A stretch of DNA of 64,000 bases, taken from contig CAVYRL010000008.1 of assembly GCA_963771025.1 (NCBI GenBank), positions 612,812 to 676,811 on the forward strand. The letters are read 5' to 3'. The translations under genes and the position numbers were made by a program. Numbering within the stretch: position 1 is the stretch's first letter; each line of letters starts with the position of its first letter. Shown piece by piece: positions 25,127 to 33,641 of this stretch. This stretch comes from Miltoncostaea sp963771025 (GTDB lineage: Bacteria > Actinomycetota > Thermoleophilia > Miltoncostaeales > Miltoncostaeaceae). The notes beneath the pieces were generated by a model. The model was not told the origin of the DNA. It worked only from the letters and a program-made list of their open reading frames with translations, and searched no databases.

Positions 25127-26220
25127 CAGGGCACCACGACGCGATCCCGCACCCGTCCGGCGGAGTCGATGAACGTCATGGCGGTGCGATCCGGGCCGTC
25201 ATCGACCCGCACCAGCCCGAACTCCGCGATCGAGGACAGCGCCCCGGAGGATCGAGGCGTCAGCGCCTCGTCGCCGCTGCGTGGCGCGCCGCCTGTGCCG
25301 ACCGTCAGCGTGAGGACGCCGTCGATCACCTGGCGCTCGTATCGGTGGTTGTGCCCCGCGAGTACCGCCGTCACCCTGCCGCGGGCCAGAGCGAGCACCG
25401 GGTTGCCGCGCGCGGGCGGGCGATGCACCACGATGTACACGTGGCGCGCGGAGGTGCGGGCCAGAGCCGCCCGCAGCATGGGAAGGTCGGCGGCGTCGGC
25501 CTCGAGGCCGAGCACCACGAACCGCAGTGGCCCGTAGTCGCGCACGTAGCGGTCGCCGCCATTGGGCAGCCCCAGGGCACGGGCCACGTCGCCGCCCCCC
25601 AGATAGGCGATGTCGTGCTCGCCGAGCGTCGCGATGAAGGGCCCCTGCGACAGGAGGGCGCGCATCGGCGCGAAGATGTTGTGGTCGAAGAGCGCCGGGG
25701 CGGCGACCAGATAGCTGTTGTCACCGGGGACGACGGTGAACGCCGGCTCCTGCGCGGCCGCGACGCGCCCGACCGCCCACTCGTCCTCGCCTCCGGCGCC
25801 GTAGTCGCCGAAGACCGTGAACCGGATCGGCGCCCGCCGATCGGTGGGCGCCGTGGTGATCGTCCCCGACGCCCTGGCCTGGCCATCCACGACGGCCACC
25901 CACCCCTGACGGGCGCCGGGCACGAGCCCGCGCAGTTGGCCGTCGGTGCTGGTGAGCGTGCGCCCGTCGGGCGTGGTGGCGACGATCCGGACCGGGCGGT
26001 CGCCCTGCACGCGCCACCTGAGGGTCGCCGTGGTGGTGCCGACCTGGACGAGGTACGGCCCGCGCGTGAACGGGTCGGGCTTGGTCGGCAGGACGTACCG
26101 GAACCAGTAGACGACCACCACGCCGACCACCACCACCATCAGGGCGGCGAACACCGCGGTCGCGATCAGCACGCGGCGCAGGCGCCTCTCGTTCGCGCTG
26201 AGCGGCCCCGTCTCACTCAT
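25126..26220 (-). CDS. Membrane-anchored metallophosphoesterase (purple acid phosphatase-like)
   Basis: The 364-residue protein has an N-terminal membrane anchor (VLIATAVFAALMVVVVGVVVVYWF), a fibronectin-like domain (about 55-125: LVQVGTTTATLRWRVQG) and a calcineurin-type phosphoesterase domain. The metal motifs are FGDYGAG, GDNSY, GEHD (Glu where Asn is usual), VHRPP and GHNHRYER. This order is that of purple acid phosphatase-like enzymes acting outside the membrane. The N-to-E change in GNHD may alter activity. It lies between a flavin reductase-like gene and a small membrane gene in one operon. Confidence 0.88.
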   Translation of the reverse strand: MSETGPLSANERRLRRVLIATAVFAALMVVVVGVVVVYWFRYVLPTKPDPFTRGPYLVQVGTTTATLRWRVQGDRPVRIVATTPDGRTLTSTDGQLRGLVPGARQGWVAVVDGQARASGTITTAPTDRRAPIRFTVFGDYGAGGEDEWAVGRVAAAQEPAFTVVPGDNSYLVAAPALFDHNIFAPMRALLSQGPFIATLGEHDIAYLGGGDVARALGLPNGGDRYVRDYGPLRFVVLGLEADAADLPMLRAALARTSARHVYIVVHRPPARGNPVLALARGRVTAVLAGHNHRYERQVIDGVLTLTVGTGGAPRSGDEALTPRSSGALSSIAEFGLVRVDDGPDRTAMTFIDSAGRVRDRVVVP

Positions 26221-26242
26221 CCTCGTCGCGCGGTCGGCGTGG

Positions 26243-27589
26243 TCAGCGCCAGTCGAAGTACTCGCGGTGGATGTTGCGGGCGCGGACCCCCGCCGCGCGC
26301 AGCTGCGGCTGGAATGTGCGCAGCATTCCCTGGGGCCCGCACATGAACACCGACAGCCCTCCGGCTTCGCCCCCGGCGGTGGCCAGAACGTGGTCTGTGG
26401 TCAGGCGTCCCGCCGTGCTGGTGTCGATCACATGGGCGCTCAGGGAGTCATGGCGGTCGGCGATGCCCCGTATCTCCTCGGAGAATGGGGCCTCGCCATC
26501 GACCGCGTAGAAGAAGTCGACGCGCTCGCGCAGGTGGCCGTCCAGCGACCGCAGCCAGCTGAGGAAGGGGGCCACGCCGACGCCGCCCGCGATCCAGACC
26601 TGCCGATCGGTCCCCTTGGTGTGGCTGAACCGGCCGTGGGGGCCGCCGATGACCGCCGGCATGCCCGGCTCGAGGATGTCCTGCAGTCGCGAGGTGTAGT
26701 CGCCGAGCGCCTTGACCGTCACGCGGACCACTCCCTCGCGGGGCGCGCTCGCGATGGTGAATGGGTGACGGTGCCAGCCGTCCTTGCTCTCGATGTAGAC
26801 CATCGCGAACTGGCCGGGGACGAAGTCCATGTGCCGGCCGATGGGGGCGAGCGTGATCTCGACCAGGCCCTCGCCGATCTGCCCGACGCCGGCGACCTGA
26901 TAGTCGTGCAACGACAGGAAGTGACGGGACAACACCTCGCGGTAGACGTAGAAGGCCAGGCCGATGCCGCCGATCACGAGGTAGCTCCAGCGCAGCACCG
27001 CGGACTCGTCGAAGGGCGATCCGTCCAGCGCGCCGTGAAGGAACCCCGCCGCCACGAACAGGCCGGTGGTGCGGTGCAGCGCGCGCCAGCGCTCGTAGCC
27101 GCCGAAGAGGCGACGCACGTCGCGGATGAGCGGCGCGTCGCGCGCGGCCACCACCAGCCCGCGCAGAGGACCGGGCACCACGGAACGCCAGCGCGGCAGG
27201 ATGGCCCACAGGACGAGGCCGAGCAGGCCGAGGACGCCGATCACCCCGAGGGGCCCTCCGAGCGCCGTGCCTCCCTCGGGGTTGCTCGAGAGGAGGATGT
27301 GCGGCGCCAACAGCACCAGGCCGGTGATCGCGACCCGCCGGTGCCAGATCGCGGCCCGGTCGATGCCGTCGAACCACACCTCGACCCAGGGCAGCGTGGA
27401 GATCAACACGAGGGCGATCGACAGCAGCAGGATCGACTCGGCGCCCAGCAACTGGCCGATGTAGGAGCCCGTGGACTCCCCCGCCGGCCGGGCCACGGTC
27501 CACAGCACCGCGAGGGCGACCACCAAGATCCCGATCGTTGCCGGCCCCGCGTCGCGAGCGGCCGGGCGCGGGCGGAGGTTGACGGCCAC
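26243..27589 (-). CDS. Ferric-reductase-like transmembrane flavoprotein
   Basis: The 448-residue protein has six to seven membrane segments (to about residue 215) followed by a ferredoxin-NADP reductase module. Heme-binding-type His residues appear in the membrane part (IWHRRVAITG, LLAPHILL, ALHRTTGLF, GFLHGAL). The FAD-binding motif is RHPFTIASAP; the NAD(P) part has IAGGVGVAPFLSWLR and the terminal MCGPQGM with aromatic FDWR end. It would move electrons from NAD(P)H across the membrane, like ferric reductase/NOX-type enzymes. First gene of the redox operon. GTG start. Confidence 0.9.
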   Translation of the reverse strand: MAVNLRPRPAARDAGPATIGILVVALAVLWTVARPAGESTGSYIGQLLGAESILLLSIALVLISTLPWVEVWFDGIDRAAIWHRRVAITGLVLLAPHILLSSNPEGGTALGGPLGVIGVLGLLGLVLWAILPRWRSVVPGPLRGLVVAARDAPLIRDVRRLFGGYERWRALHRTTGLFVAAGFLHGALDGSPFDESAVLRWSYLVIGGIGLAFYVYREVLSRHFLSLHDYQVAGVGQIGEGLVEITLAPIGRHMDFVPGQFAMVYIESKDGWHRHPFTIASAPREGVVRVTVKALGDYTSRLQDILEPGMPAVIGGPHGRFSHTKGTDRQVWIAGGVGVAPFLSWLRSLDGHLRERVDFFYAVDGEAPFSEEIRGIADRHDSLSAHVIDTSTAGRLTTDHVLATAGGEAGGLSVFMCGPQGMLRTFQPQLRAAGVRARNIHREYFDWR

Positions 27590-27663
27590 GACACGAGATT
27601 ACTCCGGCCCTCGCGAGATTCGGCCGGGGGAGGCAAGGCCGCAACGCAGAGACAGGAGGAGAG

Positions 27664-27687
27664 GGCGACGATGGGAGTCGGACCCGT
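27664..27687 (-). repeat. Degenerate tRNA-Cys 3' fragment (T arm and acceptor)
   Basis: Read on the minus strand this ends in CGTCGCC and contains a T-arm-like CCCAT side, matching the 3' part of the tRNA-Cys-like fragments at 37665, 43742 and 48160. Two changes break the T stem and loop. It lies just upstream of the decayed pyruvate kinase. The anticodon part is absent. Confidence 0.5.
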
Positions 27688-27724
27688 GAACGTCGGGCGA
27701 TGGTGGGGCAGGTCGGCGGCCGCC

Positions 27725-28634
27725 GACCTGCCCGGCCCGAAGATACGCGTGCGCCGCGGTGAGTCCCTGATCCTGACCGCCGCACCCGATCCGGGCCGCG
27801 CGGCGACGCGCGGCGCGGATGGAGAGGTGCTGCGCGCCGCCCACATCTCCTGCACCCTTCCCGGCGTGTTCGCTCATGTCGGGCGAGGCGAGCGCGTATT
27901 CCCGGATGACGGCAAGATCGGCGCGGTCGTCGAGCGCGCCGGCCCCGCCGAGCTCGAGCTGCGTGTCACCGGAGCGGGCGACAAGGGCGAGCGGGTGCGC
28001 GGGGGCAAGGGGATCAACTTCCCCCCAGACTCACCTGCCCATCTCCTGCCTGACCGAGGACGACCAGGCGCGCCTGCCGTTCGTCGTGGAGTGCGCCGAC
28101 GTCGTCGAGATGTCCTTCGTCCAGGACCCCGGAGACGTCCGTGCGCTGCGCGGGCGCCTGGCCGACCTCGGCGCACCGGAGGTCGGTCTGGTCCTTGAAG
28201 GTGGAGACCGTCCGGGCGTTCGAGCGCCTGCCGGAGCTGCTGCTCGCCGGCATGGAAGGACCGTCGCTCGGCGTGATGATTGCTCGGGGCGACCTGGCCG
28301 TGGCGTCGGGTCCGAGCGGCCCGCCGAGGTGCAGGAGGAGATCCTGTGGCTGTGCGAGGCCGCCCACGTGCCGGTGGTGTGGGCCACTGAGGTTCTCGAC
28401 AGCATGGCCAAGACCGGCCGCATGACGCGCGCCGAGGTGACCGACGCGGCGATGGGTGCCCGAGCGGAATGCGTGATGCTCAACAAGGGACCGCGCATCG
28501 TCGGCGCGATCGCGACTCTCGACGGGATACTCACCAGGATGCAGGACCATCACGACAAGAAGACCTCGCTCCTGCGCCCCTGCATTCCTGGCGACAGGCC
28601 GCGCTCGACCGGTAGCCCGCCAGGCCCTCTGTAG
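27725..28634 (+). pseudogene. Frameshifted pyruvate kinase remnant
   Basis: Homology to the longer, second type of pyruvate kinase can be followed across three reading-frame changes: DLPGPKIRV to GERVRGGKGINF in one frame; then, after a run of six C at 28021-28026, LPISCLTEDDQARLPFVVECADVVEMSFVQDP; then near 28195 a switch to KVETVRAFERLPELLLAGM with VMIARGDLAV; then near 28315 back to EVQEEILWLCEAAHVPVVWATEVLDSM through MLNKGP and a basic end. The N-terminal barrel part is missing. Three shifts plus truncation indicate a dead gene. An intact pyruvate kinase lies at 44894-46336. Confidence 0.85.
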
Positions 28635-28688
28635 GCGCGTCGGCCGCCCCCCGGGGCGTGCGATCCCGCCGAGGTGAGGATCCGCTTG

Positions 28689-29210
28689 CTATGGAAGCAG
28701 GTCGATCGTGACCTCCGACCTGTCGCCGCTCGCGCCGATGTCCCGAAGCGTCAGCGTCCCCCGTGCGCCGGCGTAGCGGCCGGTCCCCCCGATGACGGGA
28801 AGGGTGAACCTGCTCGGGCCCTGCGTCACGCGGCCGGTGCCCTCCGCCAGGAGAGAGCCGCCCTGCACGAACAGCTGCCCCGAGAGCCCGATCGTGGCCC
28901 CATGGGGCCCGAAGCCGGACATGAAGGTGAGGGTCGACCGCACGCTGCCCGCGGGCGGCCCATGGGTCGTCGCGCTCTTCCAGGCGAAGAGAGCGTCACG
29001 CAGGAAGACGCGATCTCCTGGCCAGGGCGCTCCGCTCTTCGGCGCGCCGGCCGCCGGCGTGGAGTTTCTGCTGACGTCGAGGAAATGCAGCTGCGTTCCC
29101 GTGGCTGAGGAGGCCGTCGGGCGGACCGTCGCCGCCGATCCCCACGCCTGACTTCCGACCAGCGCAATCGAGACGGCCGCTGCGGTCGCCACGCCGATGA
29201 GCCTCGTCAT
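28689..29210 (-). CDS. Secreted allene oxide cyclase/dirigent-like barrel protein
   Basis: The 173-residue protein has a signal peptide (MTRLIGVATAAAVSIALVGSQAWG, cleavage probably near residue 25-30) and a beta-barrel domain. The C-terminal pattern GGTGRYAGARGTLTLRDIG with a final EVTIDLLP is typical of the allene oxide cyclase-like/dirigent barrel superfamily found in many actinomycete secreted proteins. Their role is unknown. The ATG at 29210 has a GGAGGA ribosome site. Confidence 0.78.
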   Translation of the reverse strand: MTRLIGVATAAAVSIALVGSQAWGSAATVRPTASSATGTQLHFLDVSRNSTPAAGAPKSGAPWPGDRVFLRDALFAWKSATTHGPPAGSVRSTLTFMSGFGPHGATIGLSGQLFVQGGSLLAEGTGRVTQGPSRFTLPVIGGTGRYAGARGTLTLRDIGASGDRSEVTIDLLP

Positions 29211-29474
29211 TGGACCGTCCTCCTCCATCGTGGTGTCGCGATATGGGCCGACCCGAGCGGGTCGTCACGACGCTAGGACGCCGGATCGGCGCGCGAATCG
29301 ATGCCAACCCGGACATGCGTCTGGGTGCTGGCGCTGATTGCCGTGCCGGACCCGAACACCGGAGACGGCCGTGTGCTGGCGCTGAGAATCGCCGCCTGGG
29401 CGCTCGCGCGCGCGACTGCCGTCGTCGGCTCGACGGGGCGGCTCCGAAGCCGAGGTCCGACCGGAGGACTTTGG

Positions 29475-29933
29475 TCACAACCTGGCAGAGGAGATCCATG
29501 CGTCCTTCTCGTGCGGGGCCTGCCCCGATCGGTCCGACCCGCGCCCTGCGACTCGCGACGCGGCCACGAGACGCGCCTGCCCGTCATGATCCATCTGGAG
29601 GGACAGCCCGGCGCCGGGCCAGTGGGGGCCCAGGCGAAGAGCCGGAAGGAGGACCTCGAAGGCCACCCAGGCCGCCGTGGGCTCGTCCAATCCGCCGTAG
29701 GGACCGGTCCAGGTCGAGCGTGAGTCCACGGGGCACGAGGCCAGGGCGAGCAGCGCCCCGTGGAGATCGATGCAACGGGCCACGACCACGTCGAGCCCCA
29801 TGAGCGACCCGGATGCGAGCGCGGACCCCGGCGAGTGCGCCTCGGCCCAGGTCGCGAACGCGTCGGCATCCATCACCTCGAAGGTGATCGCGAATGGTAA
29901 GACCGCCCGGCGCTCCGGAGGCCACCGGGTCAT
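29475..29933 (-). CDS. Hypothetical protein
   Basis: A 152-residue protein with mixed composition (FAITFEVMDADAFATWAEAHSPG, WTGPYGGLDEPTAAWVAFEVLLPAL). The first 110 residues look like a genuine fold. The C-terminal part is basic and less convincing. No family recognised. It stands alone downstream of the MutS-like pair. Confidence 0.45.
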   Translation of the reverse strand: MTRWPPERRAVLPFAITFEVMDADAFATWAEAHSPGSALASGSLMGLDVVVARCIDLHGALLALASCPVDSRSTWTGPYGGLDEPTAAWVAFEVLLPALRLGPHWPGAGLSLQMDHDGQARLVAASRVAGRGSDRSGQAPHEKDAWISSARL

Positions 29934-30081
29934 CGCCTATCGCCTCTCCAGTTCTCCAGTGGGCTTCGCACACGGACGCCATGGAGCACCTCGCCGCGAC
30001 ACCCCCGGCCGACGCACGACGTCCTGCCGATGTCTGCATGCCGAACGGGGCGTGCCCGGCGTTCCCGCACGGCCGCACGCG

Positions 30082-31713
30082 TCACGGTCGCTCCGCCGTG
30101 ATCACTTCGCGGGCCGGATCGGTTCCGAAGATGCGCCGGTACGAGTCGGCGCCGTAGCTCGTCGGAAGGGGCTCGCCCTCACGCAGCCTGAACGTGCGGC
30201 GTCCATCCGTTCCCCGCTCCGCACGCAGGAAGAGGGCGGTTTCGAGCCCCTCGGCACGGAGGCCATGGGCGAGGTCGTACATGTGGGTGACGAAAACCAC
30301 CTTGATCCCCCGCTCAAGCATGGCGCGGACCACCTGGCGAGCGATCTCCGATCCCTCCCGCTCGTTGGTCGAGGAGAACGACTCGTTGCACACGAGGAGC
30401 GCCCCCGGAGTGATCGTGCGGGCGATCTCGCTCATGCGGCGCAGTTCCTCGTCGAGCTTGCCGCCGTGCATGCCGGGGTCCTCCTCGCGCGCGAAGTGCG
30501 TGTGGACCTGGGTGCGGACATCGGCGCTGAACGTGCGGGCGCCCACGAACATCCCGCTCTGCATCATGAGCTGGGCCAGCCCCACGGCCCTCAGCAGCGT
30601 GGACTTTCCGCCCTGGTTGGCACCGGTGATCACGACGAGCGACTTTCCGTCGGCGGCCAGATCGTTTCCGACGAGCCGGTCCCGGACGTGGAGGGACAGG
30701 GACACGTCGTAGAGACCCTGCGTGTCGACCGAGGGCCGCTCCCCGTCGAGGGGGACCGGAAAGCAGACCGGCTCGCCCTTGGCCGCGAGCTGCGTGTGCA
30801 GGTTGACGCAGCCGAGATAGAAGGCGAGCTCGAGTCGGAGCATCGTGAAGAAGCTCCGCACGTGATCGGCCGATTGCGCCACCGCATCGGCGACGCCGTT
30901 CAGGCCCCTGGCGCGGAGATCCTCCAGCGCCCTGGCGCCGCTCTCGTCACGCGGATGGACCTGGAAGCTCCCCTGCCCACGCCGCCGGAACGGCAGCCGC
31001 TCGCTCCAGCCCCGGTGGGGCGGGCGGCGGACGATGTAGCCGCGGCCCTTCAAGCCGGGCCCGAGCGTGGCGCTCTCGAGCAGGCCACGGGCGAACTTCA
31101 GCTCGTCCAGGTGGCCTTCGACCCTCGCCAGATAGTCGTCGCTCATCTCCTCGTCGACCATCGCGAAGAAGCGAAGGAACGCCTCCGAGCGGAATCCGTG
31201 GCGGTGGCGGCCGGAGATGTCGCGCAGTCGCCGAAAAACGCCGACCTGCCGCGTGAGCACCTGCACGGACCGATGGAGGATCGGGCTGACCCCGGCGCCG
31301 CGCCAGAGCCAGCCGACCGTGCGCTCGTTCTCGAGCGCGTGGAGGGCGAGCGCATACAGCTCCCGGATGACCTCCGGATGCTCCAGACAATCCACGAGGG
31401 CGCGCTGGCGGTAGACGATGACCTCAGGGTCCGGGATGCTCGAGAGCACGCAGCGCCGGGCGGCCTCGAACAAGAAGGGGTCGCCCGCCGCCATGGCGCT
31501 CCATACGGTGCCGAGCTCGAGGTCCTCGGCGAGATCCTCATGGGGCATCGGTGGCCGCTCGTCCCGGCGGTCGCTTTCGGCCTTCTCCCTGCGGGCCTTG
31601 TCGATGGCGGCCGGGTTCATGCTGCGGGTTCCCGTCATGGCCGCGAGGACCGCATCGTGAAGCTCGGGCGCGAACGCGACGTCCCGGTCCGGGTTCATCA
31701 GGAACGCCCTCAC
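30082..31713 (-). CDS. MutS-like ATPase, second of a tandem pair
   Basis: The 543-residue protein has the helical lever and ATPase domains of MutS family proteins but no mismatch-recognition or connector domain. Walker A is GANQGGKST (about residue 365). The Walker B region reads LLVCNESFSST (about residue 441), where MutS has a DE pair; here it is NE. The switch/His segment VVFVTHMYDLAHGL follows. The GTG at 31713 overlaps the stop of the upstream paralogue, so both are made together and may form a heterodimer. Role unknown; DNA or membrane remodelling rather than mismatch repair is inferred. Confidence 0.85.
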   Translation of the reverse strand: MRAFLMNPDRDVAFAPELHDAVLAAMTGTRSMNPAAIDKARREKAESDRRDERPPMPHEDLAEDLELGTVWSAMAAGDPFLFEAARRCVLSSIPDPEVIVYRQRALVDCLEHPEVIRELYALALHALENERTVGWLWRGAGVSPILHRSVQVLTRQVGVFRRLRDISGRHRHGFRSEAFLRFFAMVDEEMSDDYLARVEGHLDELKFARGLLESATLGPGLKGRGYIVRRPPHRGWSERLPFRRRGQGSFQVHPRDESGARALEDLRARGLNGVADAVAQSADHVRSFFTMLRLELAFYLGCVNLHTQLAAKGEPVCFPVPLDGERPSVDTQGLYDVSLSLHVRDRLVGNDLAADGKSLVVITGANQGGKSTLLRAVGLAQLMMQSGMFVGARTFSADVRTQVHTHFAREEDPGMHGGKLDEELRRMSEIARTITPGALLVCNESFSSTNEREGSEIARQVVRAMLERGIKVVFVTHMYDLAHGLRAEGLETALFLRAERGTDGRRTFRLREGEPLPTSYGADSYRRIFGTDPAREVITAERP

Positions 31714-33416
31714 GATCGAACCACCGCGATCAGGCGCTCGTACGTGAGCCCGTACTTCTCGGCGATGGCCCACGCGTGGGCGAGGCCGTCCGCTGGTGCG
31801 CGCACGACCCTGAACGTCCGCGTGGCGGCATCGTCGGGCGCGATCTCGCTCACCATGCTGACGGTCGCTTCAGAGAGCGACGCGAGTTCCTCGACGAAGG
31901 TCACGTATACGCAGGACGACCCCGCTGACAGGATGCGCCCGAGGACGGCCCTGCCCACGATGCGCGCGTCGTCGAGGGTCGTGGACCCGAAGCTCTCGTT
32001 CATCACGATGACGCTCCTCGACGTCGCGCCTTCGAGGATGGCGCGGACCCGGACCAGCTCGTCGTCAAGCTTTCCGCGCAGGGTCTCGAGCGCCTCGACG
32101 CGCTCGAAGTGCGTGAAGATGCGGTCGGCGAGCGGCAGCCGGGCGTTCGTGCCCGGCACCGGGAGCCCGAGGGCCGCCAGGTGGTGCAGCTGCCCGAATG
32201 TGCGGGCGAATGTCGTCTTGCCGCCGTTGTTGGGACCCGAGACGACGAGGACGCGCTCGGGCCCTTCGAGGCGCAGCTCGTTGGGCACCACGGTCGCGCC
32301 GGGCGCCTCGAGGGCCAGGGCGAGCGCGAGATCGAAGGTGCCGTCGACCTCGACCTCTCTCGACCGGACCGAGACCTGCGGATAGCAGAACGGCAGCCCC
32401 GCAGCGCGAAGCGGCCCGATCATGTCGAGGTAGGCGAGCAGGAACTGCACCTCACGGTCGAACCGGGCGATCGTCGGCTCGACGAAATCCCGGTGCCGTG
32501 AGACGTGATCGCCGAGCATCCTGAAGGCATCCGGATGCTGCTCCGCGACGAGCTCGGCGATCTGCGCCTCGACGTGGTTCATCGGAGGGGAGTCGGCGAT
32601 CTCGATCAGGTGGCTCTCGACCGCGCCCTGCCGGAAGCGGGCGAAGGTCTCGAGCACCTCGACGCCGAGGTCCGGCTCGCGGCCCTGCCCATCGACGACG
32701 ACCGTGCCGGCATCGATCAGGACCGAGTACTCGATCTCGGCGAGCGCCTGGGCGGCGGCGCGCGTGCCCTCCGCGAACTCCGTGAACTGCTGGGACGCAA
32801 CGTACTCGAGGAGGTGGGCGCGGAGCGCCAGAAGCGCGCGCGACCCGAGCCTCAGCGCCTCGAGCCGTGCGCAGAGCGAGCGAGCGGCATCGCAGTAGGT
32901 CCTCATCGCCTCCAGGAGCCAGGCCTGCCGCTCGAGCGGATGACGCAGCTGATCGACCAGCGCGATGCGCCGGCGCGCCGACTCCATTCCCTCGGCGAAC
33001 CGGTCCACGGCCTCTCGAACGTCGTCGCGCTCGAGGTCGCGGCAGGTCTCATGGCGGTGACGAAGGTCCGCGACATCCCCGAGAGGGCTGCAGAAGAACG
33101 GCTCGAGCTCGTACCGCTCGCGGCCCTTCGTCATGGCCCCGAGAACCTGGTCCAGGTTGAGGTCGCCGAAGAAGGCGGGCATCTGCGACCGCTCAGGCGT
33201 CGGCGAACCGCTCGCGAAGAGGACGCTGCTGAACACCGGGGGCGGGGGTTCCCCCGTGTCCGGGTCCGCGCGGACATTGGGAGCGAACCCCGGATCCGCT
33301 CCGCCGCGGCGACGCCCGTCGCGCATAGGGCGATCAGAACTCATCCAGCCCACTTCCACCGGTTGCCCATCGGTAGAAGCCATCAGCCATTCGCGGCGGT
33401 TCTCGGCGGGCCTCAT
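31710..33416 (-). CDS. MutS-like ATPase, first of a tandem pair
   Basis: The product is up to 568 residues; the start may be at an internal Met (e.g. near residue 12 or 26). It shares the lever and ATPase parts with the next gene. Walker A is GPNNGGKTT (about residue 395), Walker B reads VIVMNESFGSTT (about 473) with Asn for Asp, and SCVYVTFVEELASL replaces the usual T-H switch. There is no N-terminal mismatch-binding domain. It is divergent from the dynamin-like GTPase at 33642, with 225 bases between them. The matched NES substitution in both paralogues suggests a distinct subfamily. Confidence 0.85.
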   Translation of the reverse strand: MRPAENRREWLMASTDGQPVEVGWMSSDRPMRDGRRRGGADPGFAPNVRADPDTGEPPPPVFSSVLFASGSPTPERSQMPAFFGDLNLDQVLGAMTKGRERYELEPFFCSPLGDVADLRHRHETCRDLERDDVREAVDRFAEGMESARRRIALVDQLRHPLERQAWLLEAMRTYCDAARSLCARLEALRLGSRALLALRAHLLEYVASQQFTEFAEGTRAAAQALAEIEYSVLIDAGTVVVDGQGREPDLGVEVLETFARFRQGAVESHLIEIADSPPMNHVEAQIAELVAEQHPDAFRMLGDHVSRHRDFVEPTIARFDREVQFLLAYLDMIGPLRAAGLPFCYPQVSVRSREVEVDGTFDLALALALEAPGATVVPNELRLEGPERVLVVSGPNNGGKTTFARTFGQLHHLAALGLPVPGTNARLPLADRIFTHFERVEALETLRGKLDDELVRVRAILEGATSRSVIVMNESFGSTTLDDARIVGRAVLGRILSAGSSCVYVTFVEELASLSEATVSMVSEIAPDDAATRTFRVVRAPADGLAHAWAIAEKYGLTYERLIAVVRS

Positions 33417-33641
33417 CGCCTGAGAGCAGCCTAGCGGGCGGAATCCTGTCCAGGAAAGGCGCCGCGTTCCCCCCGAGGGCTGTCGCCCCGCGGCGCCTTG
33501 ACAGCCCCGCCCATGCGTCCCTACCGTCGAAGTGGTCCAGATGAAGCTCTGGCGGGAGCCGGAATCCCGGCTCCGAAGCGCCGTTTCCGCGGCTGATGGC
33601 TTCTACCTCGCCCGTGCGGAGGGACGGAGGGGCCACCACCC

